Virus record (IMG/VR): IMGVR_UViG_3300030450_003723
Span: 1 to 34,100 of that record
DNA length: 34,100 bases
Strand: one strand, 5' to 3'
From: a virus
Positions within the stretch are counted from its first letter, which is position 1; every line of letters begins with the position of its first letter. The notes below the pieces were generated by a model, which was not told the DNA's origin, did not search any database, and saw nothing but the letters and a program-made list of their open reading frames with translations. The translations under genes were made by a program, and so were the position numbers. Below, piece after piece: positions 23,579 through 30,149 of this stretch.

Positions 23579-23709
23579 TGGCAAGAAAAATTATTAACAC
23601 TTATAAAATTAAAAAAAGAATTAGGCGTAAAGGTATACACTCTAAGAACTTAAGCAGATTAAAAAAAAGTAAAAATTACAAAAAACCTTATAGAGGTCAA
23701 GGTAGATAG
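23578..23709 (+). CDS. Small very basic protein (43 aa)
   Basis: The start overlaps the holin stop (TAATG). The product MARKIINTYKIKKRIRRKGI then HSKNLSRLKKSKNYKKPYRG ends QGR; 20 of 43 residues are Lys or Arg. The ending KNYKKxYRGQGR recurs, in my memory, at the end of lysis or late blocks of marine Bacteroidota phages. It may bind nucleic acid or membranes. Function unknown. Confidence 0.55.
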   Translation: MARKIINTYKIKKRIRRKGIHSKNLSRLKKSKNYKKPYRGQGR

Positions 23710-23712
23710 TTA

Positions 23713-23764
23713 ATAAGTAAACCCATAAAACTATTTACTTTTTGAAAAAAAAAATATAAATTTG
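23713..23764 (+). promoter_or_regulatory. Gap with weak hairpin and candidate host-type promoter
   Basis: The 99-base gap between the late block and the replication block contains an A/T-only hairpin (AGTAAA and TTTACT, followed by a T-run) near 23715-23743, a weak terminator at best. It also holds TAAATTTG (23757-23764), an exact match to the TAnnTTTG -7 box of Bacteroidota sigma-A promoters; the -33 TTG box is not well spaced. It is probably the early promoter, 45 bases before the next ATG. Confidence 0.45.
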
Positions 23765-23808
23765 GTGGGTTAGTGGTAAAATAATTAACATATTAAAAAT
23801 ATAAAATA

Positions 23809-24051
23809 ATGTCTGAAGAAAATACTATTAGAAATTTAGCTGATAAAATAATAAGTGATTATAATTTAACAGTAAAAGAAAAAACTGATAACCTATTAAA
23901 ATTAAATACTATTCAACATAGTAATTTAGGTATAGATAGTTTGAAAGCTGAAAAAGCTAAAGTAAAATCTGATAGTAAATACATCTTTAAACAAATTCAA
24001 ACTATAGATAATAAACTTGGAACTGGTTTTATAAAATCTATGGATGCCTAA
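23809..24051 (+). CDS. Hypothetical early protein (80 aa)
   Basis: First gene after the candidate early promoter. It is a helical, charged protein (MSEENTIRNLADKIISDYNL; SLKAEKAKVKSDSKYIFKQI) with no membrane segment or cysteine and no recognised family. Its end overlaps the NinG-like gene by 8 bases, so the two are probably translated together. First-transcribed phage genes often target host functions, but nothing here shows this. Confidence 0.6.
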   Translation: MSEENTIRNLADKIISDYNLTVKEKTDNLLKLNTIQHSNLGIDSLKAEKAKVKSDSKYIFKQIQTIDNKLGTGFIKSMDA

Positions 24052-24460
24052 AAAGCGTAAAAAATCCTTAACAAGAAAAAAATTAATACATAAATTAGAT
24101 ACTATATTTAGTTTATATATAAGATTAAAAAATGCTGATCATAATGGTTTTTGTAAATGTTATACATGTGATAAAAAGTATCATTGGAAAAAAATACATT
24201 GCGGACATTTTATGTCAAGAAAGAATTTTAGTACAAGGTGGGAAGAAGATAATGTAGCAACACAATGTGTAGGTTGTAATTTATTTAAACATGGAGAACA
24301 ATATATATTTGGATTAAAATTAGGTAAAGAATTATCAGAAAAATTATATTTAGAAAGTAAAAAAATAGTTAAATTTACAGATGATGATTTAAATGAAATG
24401 ATTGAAAATTACAAACAAAAAGTGTTAGTTTTAAAAGTTAAAAATATAGATATAGTTTAG
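24044..24460 (+). CDS. NinG/Rap-like HNH-type recombination nuclease
   Basis: A 138-residue protein with the layout of lambda NinG (Rap): a basic N-terminus (MPKKRKKSLTRKKLIHKLDT), a first Cys pair (C39, C42), IHCGHFMSRKNFSTRWEEDN with His55 and Asn70, and a second Cys pair (C75-V-G-C78-N). Four cysteines would bind zinc, while His and Asn belong to the HNH-like site. In lambda this enzyme resolves branched DNA during phage recombination. It lies upstream of an annealing protein, so a recombination module is likely. A terminator follows. Confidence 0.8.
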   Translation: MPKKRKKSLTRKKLIHKLDTIFSLYIRLKNADHNGFCKCYTCDKKYHWKKIHCGHFMSRKNFSTRWEEDNVATQCVGCNLFKHGEQYIFGLKLGKELSEKLYLESKKIVKFTDDDLNEMIENYKQKVLVLKVKNIDIV

Positions 24461-24493
24461 TTTAAGAATTGTTTTTTTGTATTGTTCTTTGTT

Positions 24494-24529
24494 AAAAAGG
24501 TTAATAAGTTTTTATTAGCCTTTTTTTTT
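24494..24529 (+). terminator. Rho-independent terminator after the NinG-like gene
   Basis: GGTTAATAA (24499-24507) pairs with TTATTAGCC (24512-24520) with one G-U pair and a 4-base loop, flanked by AAAAA before and nine T after. Confidence 0.85.
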
Positions 24530-24557
24530 GTTAATAATTTTTTAATATATTTACTGT

Positions 24558-24794
24558 ATGAATAATACAAATCAAATTAATCAAAGTGTAATAGAGAACT
24601 ATTGCGTTGATGTAGAAAAAGAAAATGATCTTTTAAAAGCTAAATTAGGAAAAGCTCAAAAAGAATTACTACAACTAAGAAGTGAAAAGTTGTATAGAGA
24701 AAAAGATTTAGAACATTATAAAAATCTTGTAAAAATTAAAGATGATACAATAAAACAATATAATCAAGCATTATTTAACCAAATAAAAAAATGA
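24558..24794 (+). CDS. Coiled-coil protein (78 aa)
   Basis: A short Asn/Gln-rich start is followed by a long heptad-like helix (VEKENDLLKAKLGKAQKELL; LRSEKLYREKDLEHYKNLVK). One Cys, no membrane segment, no named family. It overlaps the ERF gene by 4 bases (ATGA) and may be a regulator or partner of that recombinase. TTTACTGT directly precedes its ATG. Confidence 0.6.
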   Translation: MNNTNQINQSVIENYCVDVEKENDLLKAKLGKAQKELLQLRSEKLYREKDLEHYKNLVKIKDDTIKQYNQALFNQIKK

Positions 24795-25315
24795 AAACAA
24801 AGAAAACAATAAATGAAAAACTATTTGAATTACAAAATGAGATAGGTACTATAAGTAAAGATACAAAAAACCCTTTTTATAAAAGTAAATATTTTGACAT
24901 AAATTCATTAATAAAACAATTACAACCTTTATTAAAAAAATATAGATTATTATTACAACAGCCAATAGAAGAAAACATGGTAGTTAGTAAATTAATTTGT
25001 TTAGATGAAGGTGGTGCAAGTTTAAGTTATTTAAAACTTCCAGAAATAACAGACCCTCAAAAAATAGGTAGCTGTATAACATACTACAGAAGATATACAT
25101 TAGCGAGTTTATTAGGATTACAAGCAGTAGATGATGATGGTAATTTAGCATCTCATAATCCTCCTAAACCAAGTAAACCAACTTTAAATGTAAATACAAA
25201 AGAGTATGAAAACGTTTTAGATGCTATGTTAAATAGAAATGTATCTATTAAAGAAGTATCTAATCATTATATATTAACAAAAGAAATAGAAGATAAATTA
25301 AAAAATATAAAATAA
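24791..25315 (+). CDS. erf: ERF-family single-strand annealing protein
   Basis: A 174-residue ssDNA-annealing protein for phage recombination. The diagnostic pattern is complete: KDTKNPFYKSKYFDINSLIK (about residues 19-38), a LQPLLKKYRLLLQQPIEEN helix, PEITDPQKIGSCITYYRRYT (about 86-105) and ASLLGLQAVDDDGN. The last 40 residues differ from long ERF proteins and are helical. It ends immediately before the OB-fold gene, with a PD-(D/E)XK exonuclease encoded about 5.8 kb downstream as its likely partner. Confidence 0.88.
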   Translation: MKTKKTINEKLFELQNEIGTISKDTKNPFYKSKYFDINSLIKQLQPLLKKYRLLLQQPIEENMVVSKLICLDEGGASLSYLKLPEITDPQKIGSCITYYRRYTLASLLGLQAVDDDGNLASHNPPKPSKPTLNVNTKEYENVLDAMLNRNVSIKEVSNHYILTKEIEDKLKNIK

Positions 25316-25648
25316 ATGGAAATTAAAGGTAAATTACATAAAATATTAGAAGTAGAAACATTCCCAAATTTTAGTAAAAGATGTATTATAGTAGAAACAA
25401 AAGATGGAGAATATAGTCAATTTTTAAATATAGAATTTTATAAAGATAAAATAGAATTAATAGACAATTTTAAAGTAGGTGATATGATAAATGTTGCTAT
25501 TAATTTAAGAGGTAAAGAAAATAAAGGTAAATTTTGGAATTCAATAAATGGTTGGAAAATTACTGAATTAAAAGAGGAAGTTACACATGGTCAACAAAAC
25601 CCAGATAGAGATAGTTCATTATTTGAAAATGAAACGCCTCCTTTTTAA
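25316..25648 (+). CDS. OB-fold protein with SSB-like C-terminal tail (DUF3127-like)
   Basis: The 110-residue protein starts right after the ERF stop. Its core alternates strands as in DUF3127 OB-fold proteins (MEIKGKLHKILEVETFPNFS; GDMINVAINLRGKENKGKFW; NGWKI). The end is a flexible polar segment and a short acidic tip finishing FENETPPF, which closely recalls the acidic DDDIPF tip that single-strand binding proteins use to recruit partners. It probably coats ssDNA made by the exonuclease and during replication. Confidence 0.75.
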   Translation: MEIKGKLHKILEVETFPNFSKRCIIVETKDGEYSQFLNIEFYKDKIELIDNFKVGDMINVAINLRGKENKGKFWNSINGWKITELKEEVTHGQQNPDRDSSLFENETPPF

Positions 25649-25819
25649 ATGAGACAAAAAAGATCAGATAAATTAAAAGAACATAAAAAAGGTGATCCTA
25701 TTCCTTGGGATTTTTGGAATTATAATTTAAATATTATATTAGGCTATAAATATAAACCTACAATTATTAAAAATAATTATTGGAAAAATAGTTATAATAA
25801 TAATAGAAAAAAATTATAA
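25649..25819 (+). CDS. Small Asn/Lys/Tyr-rich protein (56 aa)
   Basis: The ATG follows the previous TAA directly, and the stop overlaps the next ATG (TAATG at 25817). The product has a basic start (MRQKRSDKLKEHKKGDPIPW) and an aromatic-rich remainder (DFWNYNLNIILGYKYKPTII). The tight placement between two replication genes supports it, but no family is recognised. Confidence 0.5.
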   Translation: MRQKRSDKLKEHKKGDPIPWDFWNYNLNIILGYKYKPTIIKNNYWKNSYNNNRKKL

Positions 25820-26730
25820 TGATAGCACAGACAAATAAAATTCAAAATAAAATTCTTGATATAAAACACGGAAGAATTAAACAAGGATTAAAAATTGGCG
25901 TAGATATTATAGATGAATATATACGATATAAACAAGGTAACTTTAATTTAATAATAGGTCACGCTAACGTAGGCAAAACTACTGTTATGCTTTATTTATT
26001 TACTTTATATGCTATTAGATATAAATTAAGATTTTTAATTTGGTCATCTGAAAATACATCTGATAGTATAGTAAGAAAGATTATAGAGTTTAAAATGAAT
26101 AAAAATATTGAAAAAGCAAGTGAAGAAGAAATAGAAGATGCTATAGATTGGTGTGATTTACATTTTAAAATAATAGATGTTGATGAGTTATATGATTATA
26201 AAACACTTTTAAAATTAGCTAACCAAATAAAAGATGCTTGGGATTACAACGCACTTTTAATTGATCCTTATAATAGTTTGAAAAAAGAAACAGGTTTATT
26301 AAAAATGGTTGGCGGTCATGAGTATGATTATCAAGTTGCTACTGAGTTTAGAATATTTTCAAAAAAAAGAAATGTAACTATTTATTTGAATGCTCATGGT
26401 GTAACTGAAGCGTTAAGAAGAACACATCCAAAAGGACATGAATATGAGAATCTTCCAATGCCATTAGGATTATCAAGTGTTGAAGGTGGAGGTAAATGGG
26501 GAAATAGAGCAGATGATGTTTTGTGTATACATAGATATACAAGCCACCCTAATGAATGGATGTTTAGTCATTTAAGTGTTTTAAAAGTTAAAGAAAACGA
26601 AACAGGAGGAAGATGTACCCCTTTTGAAGAACCTATAAAATTAAGAATGACAATTAACAATACAGGTTTTTCTTTTATGGGTAGAGATTTAATACATGAA
26701 AAACCAATAAATACAAAGTTATCAATATAA
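25819..26730 (+). CDS. RecA-fold replicative helicase-like ATPase (303 aa)
   Basis: A DnaB/RepA-type motor without a primase or DnaB N-terminal domain. Walker A is GHANVGKTT (residues 47-55), the Walker B strand is ALLIDPYNS with Asp149, and a sensor-type NAHG lies near 193, followed by VEGGGKWGNRADDVLCIHRY, a segment usual in phage DnaB-like and RepA-like ATPases. C-terminal strands carry LSVLKVKENETGG. It lies beside SSB-like and annealing genes, so it probably unwinds DNA for phage replication. A loader role cannot be excluded. Confidence 0.8.
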   Translation: MIAQTNKIQNKILDIKHGRIKQGLKIGVDIIDEYIRYKQGNFNLIIGHANVGKTTVMLYLFTLYAIRYKLRFLIWSSENTSDSIVRKIIEFKMNKNIEKASEEEIEDAIDWCDLHFKIIDVDELYDYKTLLKLANQIKDAWDYNALLIDPYNSLKKETGLLKMVGGHEYDYQVATEFRIFSKKRNVTIYLNAHGVTEALRRTHPKGHEYENLPMPLGLSSVEGGGKWGNRADDVLCIHRYTSHPNEWMFSHLSVLKVKENETGGRCTPFEEPIKLRMTINNTGFSFMGRDLIHEKPINTKLSI

Positions 26731-26741
26731 TATATTTTTTA

Positions 26742-26936
26742 TTGTTTATATGTTTAGTCTTTTTAATGATAGGTCATTATCATAAAGCAGATATTACTAT
26801 AACAATAATAAAAGGATTTATGATTGGAGCATTATATCACAAAGAACAATACGGAAAAGAAACAGAATATACCTTACAATGTTTATTAGGTATTTTTAGT
26901 GTAAATGTGATATGGTCAAAAATAAGTCAGAATTAG
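26742..26936 (+). CDS. Small membrane protein (up to 64 aa), TTG start
   Basis: The frame opens at TTG 26742 or at ATG 26766; the longer form begins with a hydrophobic helix (FICLVFLMIGHYHKADITIT), followed by KGFMIGALYHKEQYGKETEY and a second hydrophobic stretch (LQCLLGIFSVNVIW). Two membrane segments are likely. The TTG is itself part of TTGTTTATAT (26742-26751), a member of the recurrent regulatory family, so the ATG start may be the real one. It overlaps the sigma-like gene by 25 bases. I recall similar small proteins in Bacteroidota phages without a known role. Confidence 0.55.
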   Translation: MFICLVFLMIGHYHKADITITIIKGFMIGALYHKEQYGKETEYTLQCLLGIFSVNVIWSKISQN

Positions 26937-27499
26937 ATTGGTTAGCTATTGTCGCTAAGCAACATGATGAATGGATTAAAATCATAAATGGTTTTGGTGA
27001 GTATGATTATGCAGAAGATTTAGTTCAAGAGTTTTATATTACATTACATAAATATGCAAATAAAGAGAAAATTATTAGAAATGATGTCGTTAGTAGGGGC
27101 TATTGTTTTTTTACTCTTAGGAGTTTGTATTATCAGTATTATAATAATAAAAAGAAAATTAATAAATTTAGTATTGATGATTTGGAATTTACCTACCAAA
27201 TTGCAGACGATTCGCAAATGGATGAGCAAATAGCATTTCATAAAATATGTACAATGATAGATGAAAAATTAAATAGTTTGCATTGGTATGATAAAAAATT
27301 ATTTACTATATATAAGGACACTCATTTAAGTATAAGAAAATTAGCAGCAGAAACTAAAATAAGTTGGGTAAGTATTTTTAATACATTAAAACATATTAAA
27401 CAAGAAATAAAAGAAGAATACTTAGAAGATTGGCAAGATTATAAAAATAAAGATTATGAATTAATAAATAAACGTTATGGCAAAAAAAGAAAAAAATAG
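26912..27499 (+). CDS. Sigma-70 family (ECF-like) RNA polymerase sigma factor-like protein
   Basis: A 195-residue protein with the layout of a small sigma factor. Residues about 20-80 resemble region 2 (YDYAEDLVQEFYITLHKYAN, then the aromatic RGYCFFTLRSLYYQYYNNKK helix). A linker follows, and residues about 118-165 resemble region 4 with a helix-turn-helix (LSIRKLAAETKISWVSIFNT then LKHIKQEIKEEY). The C-terminal tail is Lys-rich. It is a candidate switch to late transcription from phage promoters such as the TTGTnnnnAT sites. The role is inferred; DNA binding without true sigma activity is possible. Confidence 0.65.
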   Translation: MVKNKSELDWLAIVAKQHDEWIKIINGFGEYDYAEDLVQEFYITLHKYANKEKIIRNDVVSRGYCFFTLRSLYYQYYNNKKKINKFSIDDLEFTYQIADDSQMDEQIAFHKICTMIDEKLNSLHWYDKKLFTIYKDTHLSIRKLAAETKISWVSIFNTLKHIKQEIKEEYLEDWQDYKNKDYELINKRYGKKRKK

Positions 27500-27878
27500 A
27501 AAGTATAAAAAATTTAAAGAAAACTATAACAAATCATCAAAGGGTGTTGGTGATACAGTTGAAAAAATTACTAAAAAAACTGGTATTAAAAAAGCAGTTA
27601 AATTTTTAGCAGGAGAGGATTGCGGATGTGATAAAAGAAAAGAAAAATTAAATAATATTTTTCCTTATCATTTACCAGAATGTTTCACTGAAGATGAATT
27701 TGATTATTTATCAGATAAAATTGGTAAATTAAATCAAGTAACTCCTGAAGAACAAGAAAGAATTTTAAAGATATACAATAGAGTGTTTAAGCAAAATATT
27801 CAAATGACCAATTGTGGGCCATGTTTTTTAAATGAAGTGTGGTCAAAGATAGAAAGAATATATAAAGAATATATTTAG
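27477..27878 (+). CDS. Cys-rich protein, possible zinc binder (133 aa)
   Basis: It overlaps the sigma-like gene by 23 bases. The N-terminus is very basic (MAKKEKNRKYKKFKENYNKS), followed by VGDTVEKITKKTGIKKAVKF, a CGC motif (GEDCGCDKRKEK), LPECFTEDEFDYL and NCGPCF near residue 112. Five cysteines in three clusters suggest a metal site. I recall proteins of this pattern in many Bacteroidota phages next to replication genes, without known function. The tight overlap with the sigma-like gene hints at a shared regulatory task. Confidence 0.6.
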   Translation: MAKKEKNRKYKKFKENYNKSSKGVGDTVEKITKKTGIKKAVKFLAGEDCGCDKRKEKLNNIFPYHLPECFTEDEFDYLSDKIGKLNQVTPEEQERILKIYNRVFKQNIQMTNCGPCFLNEVWSKIERIYKEYI

Positions 27879-27912
27879 AAAAAAATTAGAAATTAATTAG
27901 AAAAGTAATCAA

Positions 27913-28221
27913 ATGAAAAAAATAGAAAATTTAAAATACATACAATACGTAACTAATTTTAATATAGTTAGTAGCACATTACAAAAATGGATTAAATTAA
28001 AACCTAATAAAGAAGTAGATCAGATGTTAGGTGCTTTAGCAGAAATTGCAGGATATGTAAATAACTTAGAAAGCAATGAAAGCATGAGGAATAAAATTAT
28101 TAGCCAATATAGAGCAGATAAAATTAGAGCTATAAATAGAGCACAAAGAGCAGAGGAAAAAATAGAGGAATTGGAGAAACAAGTTGCTGCTTATAAAACT
28201 AAACAAAAATTAGGGTTATGA
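27913..28221 (+). CDS. Hypothetical coiled-coil protein (102 aa)
   Basis: Helical throughout: an N-terminal part with LKYIQYVTNFNIVSSTLQKW, a middle (MLGALAEIAGYVNNLESNES), and a long charged C-terminal coiled coil (NRAQRAEEKIEELEKQVAAY). No family was recognised. Its stop overlaps the next ATG (ATGA). Confidence 0.6.
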   Translation: MKKIENLKYIQYVTNFNIVSSTLQKWIKLKPNKEVDQMLGALAEIAGYVNNLESNESMRNKIISQYRADKIRAINRAQRAEEKIEELEKQVAAYKTKQKLGL

Positions 28222-28391
28222 GTTTAAGAGATAAATACAAGGATTCTTTACCAGATAATTATTTTGAAACCGATTTATCTTTTAAAGAACTAACAGCAAA
28301 TTATGAATTAGAAAAAATAGAGTCTATTAATTCTATATGTAAAACTATGTTAAATAAAATATCAGCTATAGAAATTTTGCTTAAAAAATAA
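28218..28391 (+). CDS. Hypothetical helical protein (57 aa)
   Basis: Opens at the ATGA overlap with the preceding gene. The product MSLRDKYKDSLPDNYFETDL then SFKELTANYELEKIESINSI is acidic at first and helical later, ending EILLKK. One Cys, no membrane segment. The coupling supports it. No function can be named. Confidence 0.5.
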   Translation: MSLRDKYKDSLPDNYFETDLSFKELTANYELEKIESINSICKTMLNKISAIEILLKK

Positions 28392-28395
28392 ATTA

Positions 28396-28419
28396 TTGTT
28401 AAAAAATTGTTTATATTTA
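28396..28419 (+). promoter_or_regulatory. Candidate promoter for the nucleotide/DNA-modification block
   Basis: The 50-base gap holds TTGTTAAAAA then TTGTTTATAT (28408-28417) overlapping TATATTTA. TTGTTTATAT is the same element as at 1111 and 26742. The next ATG is 24 bases downstream. It would drive the coupled genes from 28442 to 32829. Confidence 0.4.
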
Positions 28420-28441
28420 CAAATAAATAAAAATGTAACAA

Positions 28442-28699
28442 ATGAATTTATATAAAAAAATAAAATTTGAAAATATAGGATATTATTTAGATTACATGAT
28501 AGATAATAAATACATAGGATCTATAATAATAGAAAAACCCGATAGAAAACAATTTGGATATTATGGTAGAAAACATCATACAGCAACCAAAGATATTATT
28601 ATTAAAAATAAAAAAATAAAAAAAGGTCAAAGATATACTACATATTTAAATCAATTGTGTGGTAAAAGTAATTTTTATGAAAAAATAATACAAAGATGA
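28442..28699 (+). CDS. Hypothetical protein at head of modification block (85 aa)
   Basis: A basic, Tyr/Ile/Lys-rich protein (MNLYKKIKFENIGYYLDYMI; RKQFGYYGRKHHTATKDIII). It has a compact alpha/beta look, one Cys, no membrane segment and no recognised family. It overlaps the following pyrophosphatase by 4 bases and is therefore the first cistron of the candidate hypermodification operon. A role in that pathway is possible but not shown. Confidence 0.55.
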   Translation: MNLYKKIKFENIGYYLDYMIDNKYIGSIIIEKPDRKQFGYYGRKHHTATKDIIIKNKKIKKGQRYTTYLNQLCGKSNFYEKIIQR

Positions 28700-28974
28700 A
28701 AATTAATACAAAGGATCAAATAGTCTTATCTGTTTTAAAAAAAATGGATGAACGTAGTTTAGTTGGCCAAAAAAAATATGGTGCAACTATGATGGAAGAA
28801 ATAGAAGGGCAAAAAAAAGATTTAAATAGATTTCTTAATGATGTACAAGAAGAAATTATGGATGCTCTTTTATATATTGAAGCTGCTAAAAGATGTTTAC
28901 AAGATGAAATTGAAGAAGGTATGTTAAAGCAATATTACACAGGTTCAATTAACGATTATATTAGAAAAAAATGA
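28696..28974 (+). CDS. All-alpha NTP pyrophosphatase-like protein (MazG/dUTPase superfamily), 92 aa
   Basis: The protein would hydrolyse a (deoxy)nucleoside triphosphate to monophosphate and PPi. The pattern Q-K-K-Y-G-A-T-M followed by FLNDVQEEIMDALLYIEAAK (about residues 46-66) gives the EExxD metal-binding arrangement of all-alpha NTP-PPases. The length suits a single-domain phage enzyme. It starts at an ATGA overlap and ends in an overlap with the glucosyltransferase gene. By analogy with T4 gp56 (dCTPase) it may remove dCTP and supply dCMP for the hydroxymethylase nearby, but substrate cannot be read from sequence. Confidence 0.65.
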   Translation: MKINTKDQIVLSVLKKMDERSLVGQKKYGATMMEEIEGQKKDLNRFLNDVQEEIMDALLYIEAAKRCLQDEIEEGMLKQYYTGSINDYIRKK

Positions 28975-30149
28975 GGATAGCAATATTATTAGGACGAGGT
29001 ATTGAAGGTTGTGGTGTAACTAGATTTGCTACAGAATTACAATCTTATTTATTAAATAATAATTATAAATGTGAATCTTTTGCAGGTTTAGATAAAAAAT
29101 GGGGTAGAAAAAATTCCCAAAAAACAAATATAATTGAATTTAATAATGATGAAATAAATAAAATAAAAAATAAATTAAATGAATTCGATATAGTTTTTTA
29201 CCAGTCATTACCTAGTAAATCTAATTCAGAGTTCTATAAAAATAAATTTTTTGATGAATTAGTATTAAATATAAATAAACCATTAAAAATAATTTTTCAG
29301 AATGATCATAAAATACATTCTTTAAATAGGAATAGTATGTTATGGGAAACAGTATCTGAAATGGATTGTGCTTTTACTTTTGGAAAAGGAACTGTGTTTA
29401 ATAAAAAAATAAAACAATTAAATATAAATACACCTGTAAAGTTTTTTAATAATGGTCATGATTTTACTAAATTAACTCATTTAATAAAAAAAGAACAAAC
29501 CAAAAAATTATCTTACTTAGGTAGATTTGCCACTTTTAAAGAGCCTGATAGAATGATATATTTGCAACCTTTACTTTCAAAACATAATATAATATGTGAG
29601 GCTAGAGGTATAGAGAAATCAATAGGAGCTAAAACAAAGTTTTTTTCTACTGATCAAAAAGATTTAAAATCACCAGAACATAGTAATATTAAATATAGAA
29701 ATAAAAGTATAGTTGATGAACAAGATTTAAATTATTTACATGTATATGGACCTTATGATAGATTACCAACTTTAGAATTATTATCCAATAATATGTTTGG
29801 TGCAAATTTTTTTAATTTAAAAAAAGAAGAATATAATAATATAATAGAATATACAACATTAGAAATGATAAACATAGGTATGATTGTTGTTGTTGATAAA
29901 CAATGGGCACAAAATAATTATCATATTGAAGGTGATAGTTTTTATGACTTAAATTGTTTTATTTATAATGATAGAAATGATTATAATTCTACAGTAAACA
30001 ATATAGTTGAGTTAGCTAATAATCAAGAATTAAGAAGTAAAAAAAGAAGATTAGCATATAACGTTGCTAAAAGCCATTGTGATGTGAATATAGCTTTTAA
30101 AGATTTAATAAATAAAGCAAAACAAGTAAACAAGTATGTGGCAATTTAA
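28971..30149 (+). CDS. DNA glucosyltransferase, T4 alpha-glucosyltransferase (AGT)-like
   Basis: A 392-residue GT-B fold enzyme, close to the length of T4 AGT (about 400). The N-terminus MRIAILLGRGIEGCGVTRFA resembles, from memory, the T4 AGT start (RGLEGCGVTKF). Other matching points are FQNDHKIHSLNRN (residues 109-121, cf. QHDH in AGT), LGRFATFK with Arg185 and Lys190 (183-190, cf. GRTTTWK), and EYTTLEMINIGMIVVVDK (293-310, cf. EYTHLE). AGT transfers glucose from UDP-glucose to 5-hydroxymethylcytosine in DNA. The upstream pyrophosphatase and downstream ThyA-family gene fit that pathway. A sugar-modifying enzyme for another target is the alternative. Confidence 0.75.
   Translation: MRIAILLGRGIEGCGVTRFATELQSYLLNNNYKCESFAGLDKKWGRKNSQKTNIIEFNNDEINKIKNKLNEFDIVFYQSLPSKSNSEFYKNKFFDELVLNINKPLKIIFQNDHKIHSLNRNSMLWETVSEMDCAFTFGKGTVFNKKIKQLNINTPVKFFNNGHDFTKLTHLIKKEQTKKLSYLGRFATFKEPDRMIYLQPLLSKHNIICEARGIEKSIGAKTKFFSTDQKDLKSPEHSNIKYRNKSIVDEQDLNYLHVYGPYDRLPTLELLSNNMFGANFFNLKKEEYNNIIEYTTLEMINIGMIVVVDKQWAQNNYHIEGDSFYDLNCFIYNDRNDYNSTVNNIVELANNQELRSKKRRLAYNVAKSHCDVNIAFKDLINKAKQVNKYVAI

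Noticed and set aside
26750-26785. Short frame beginning at the ATG in TTGTTTATATG (11 codons)
   Set aside because: It ends at once in TAA, and the neighbouring frame encoding a two-helix membrane protein is far better supported.
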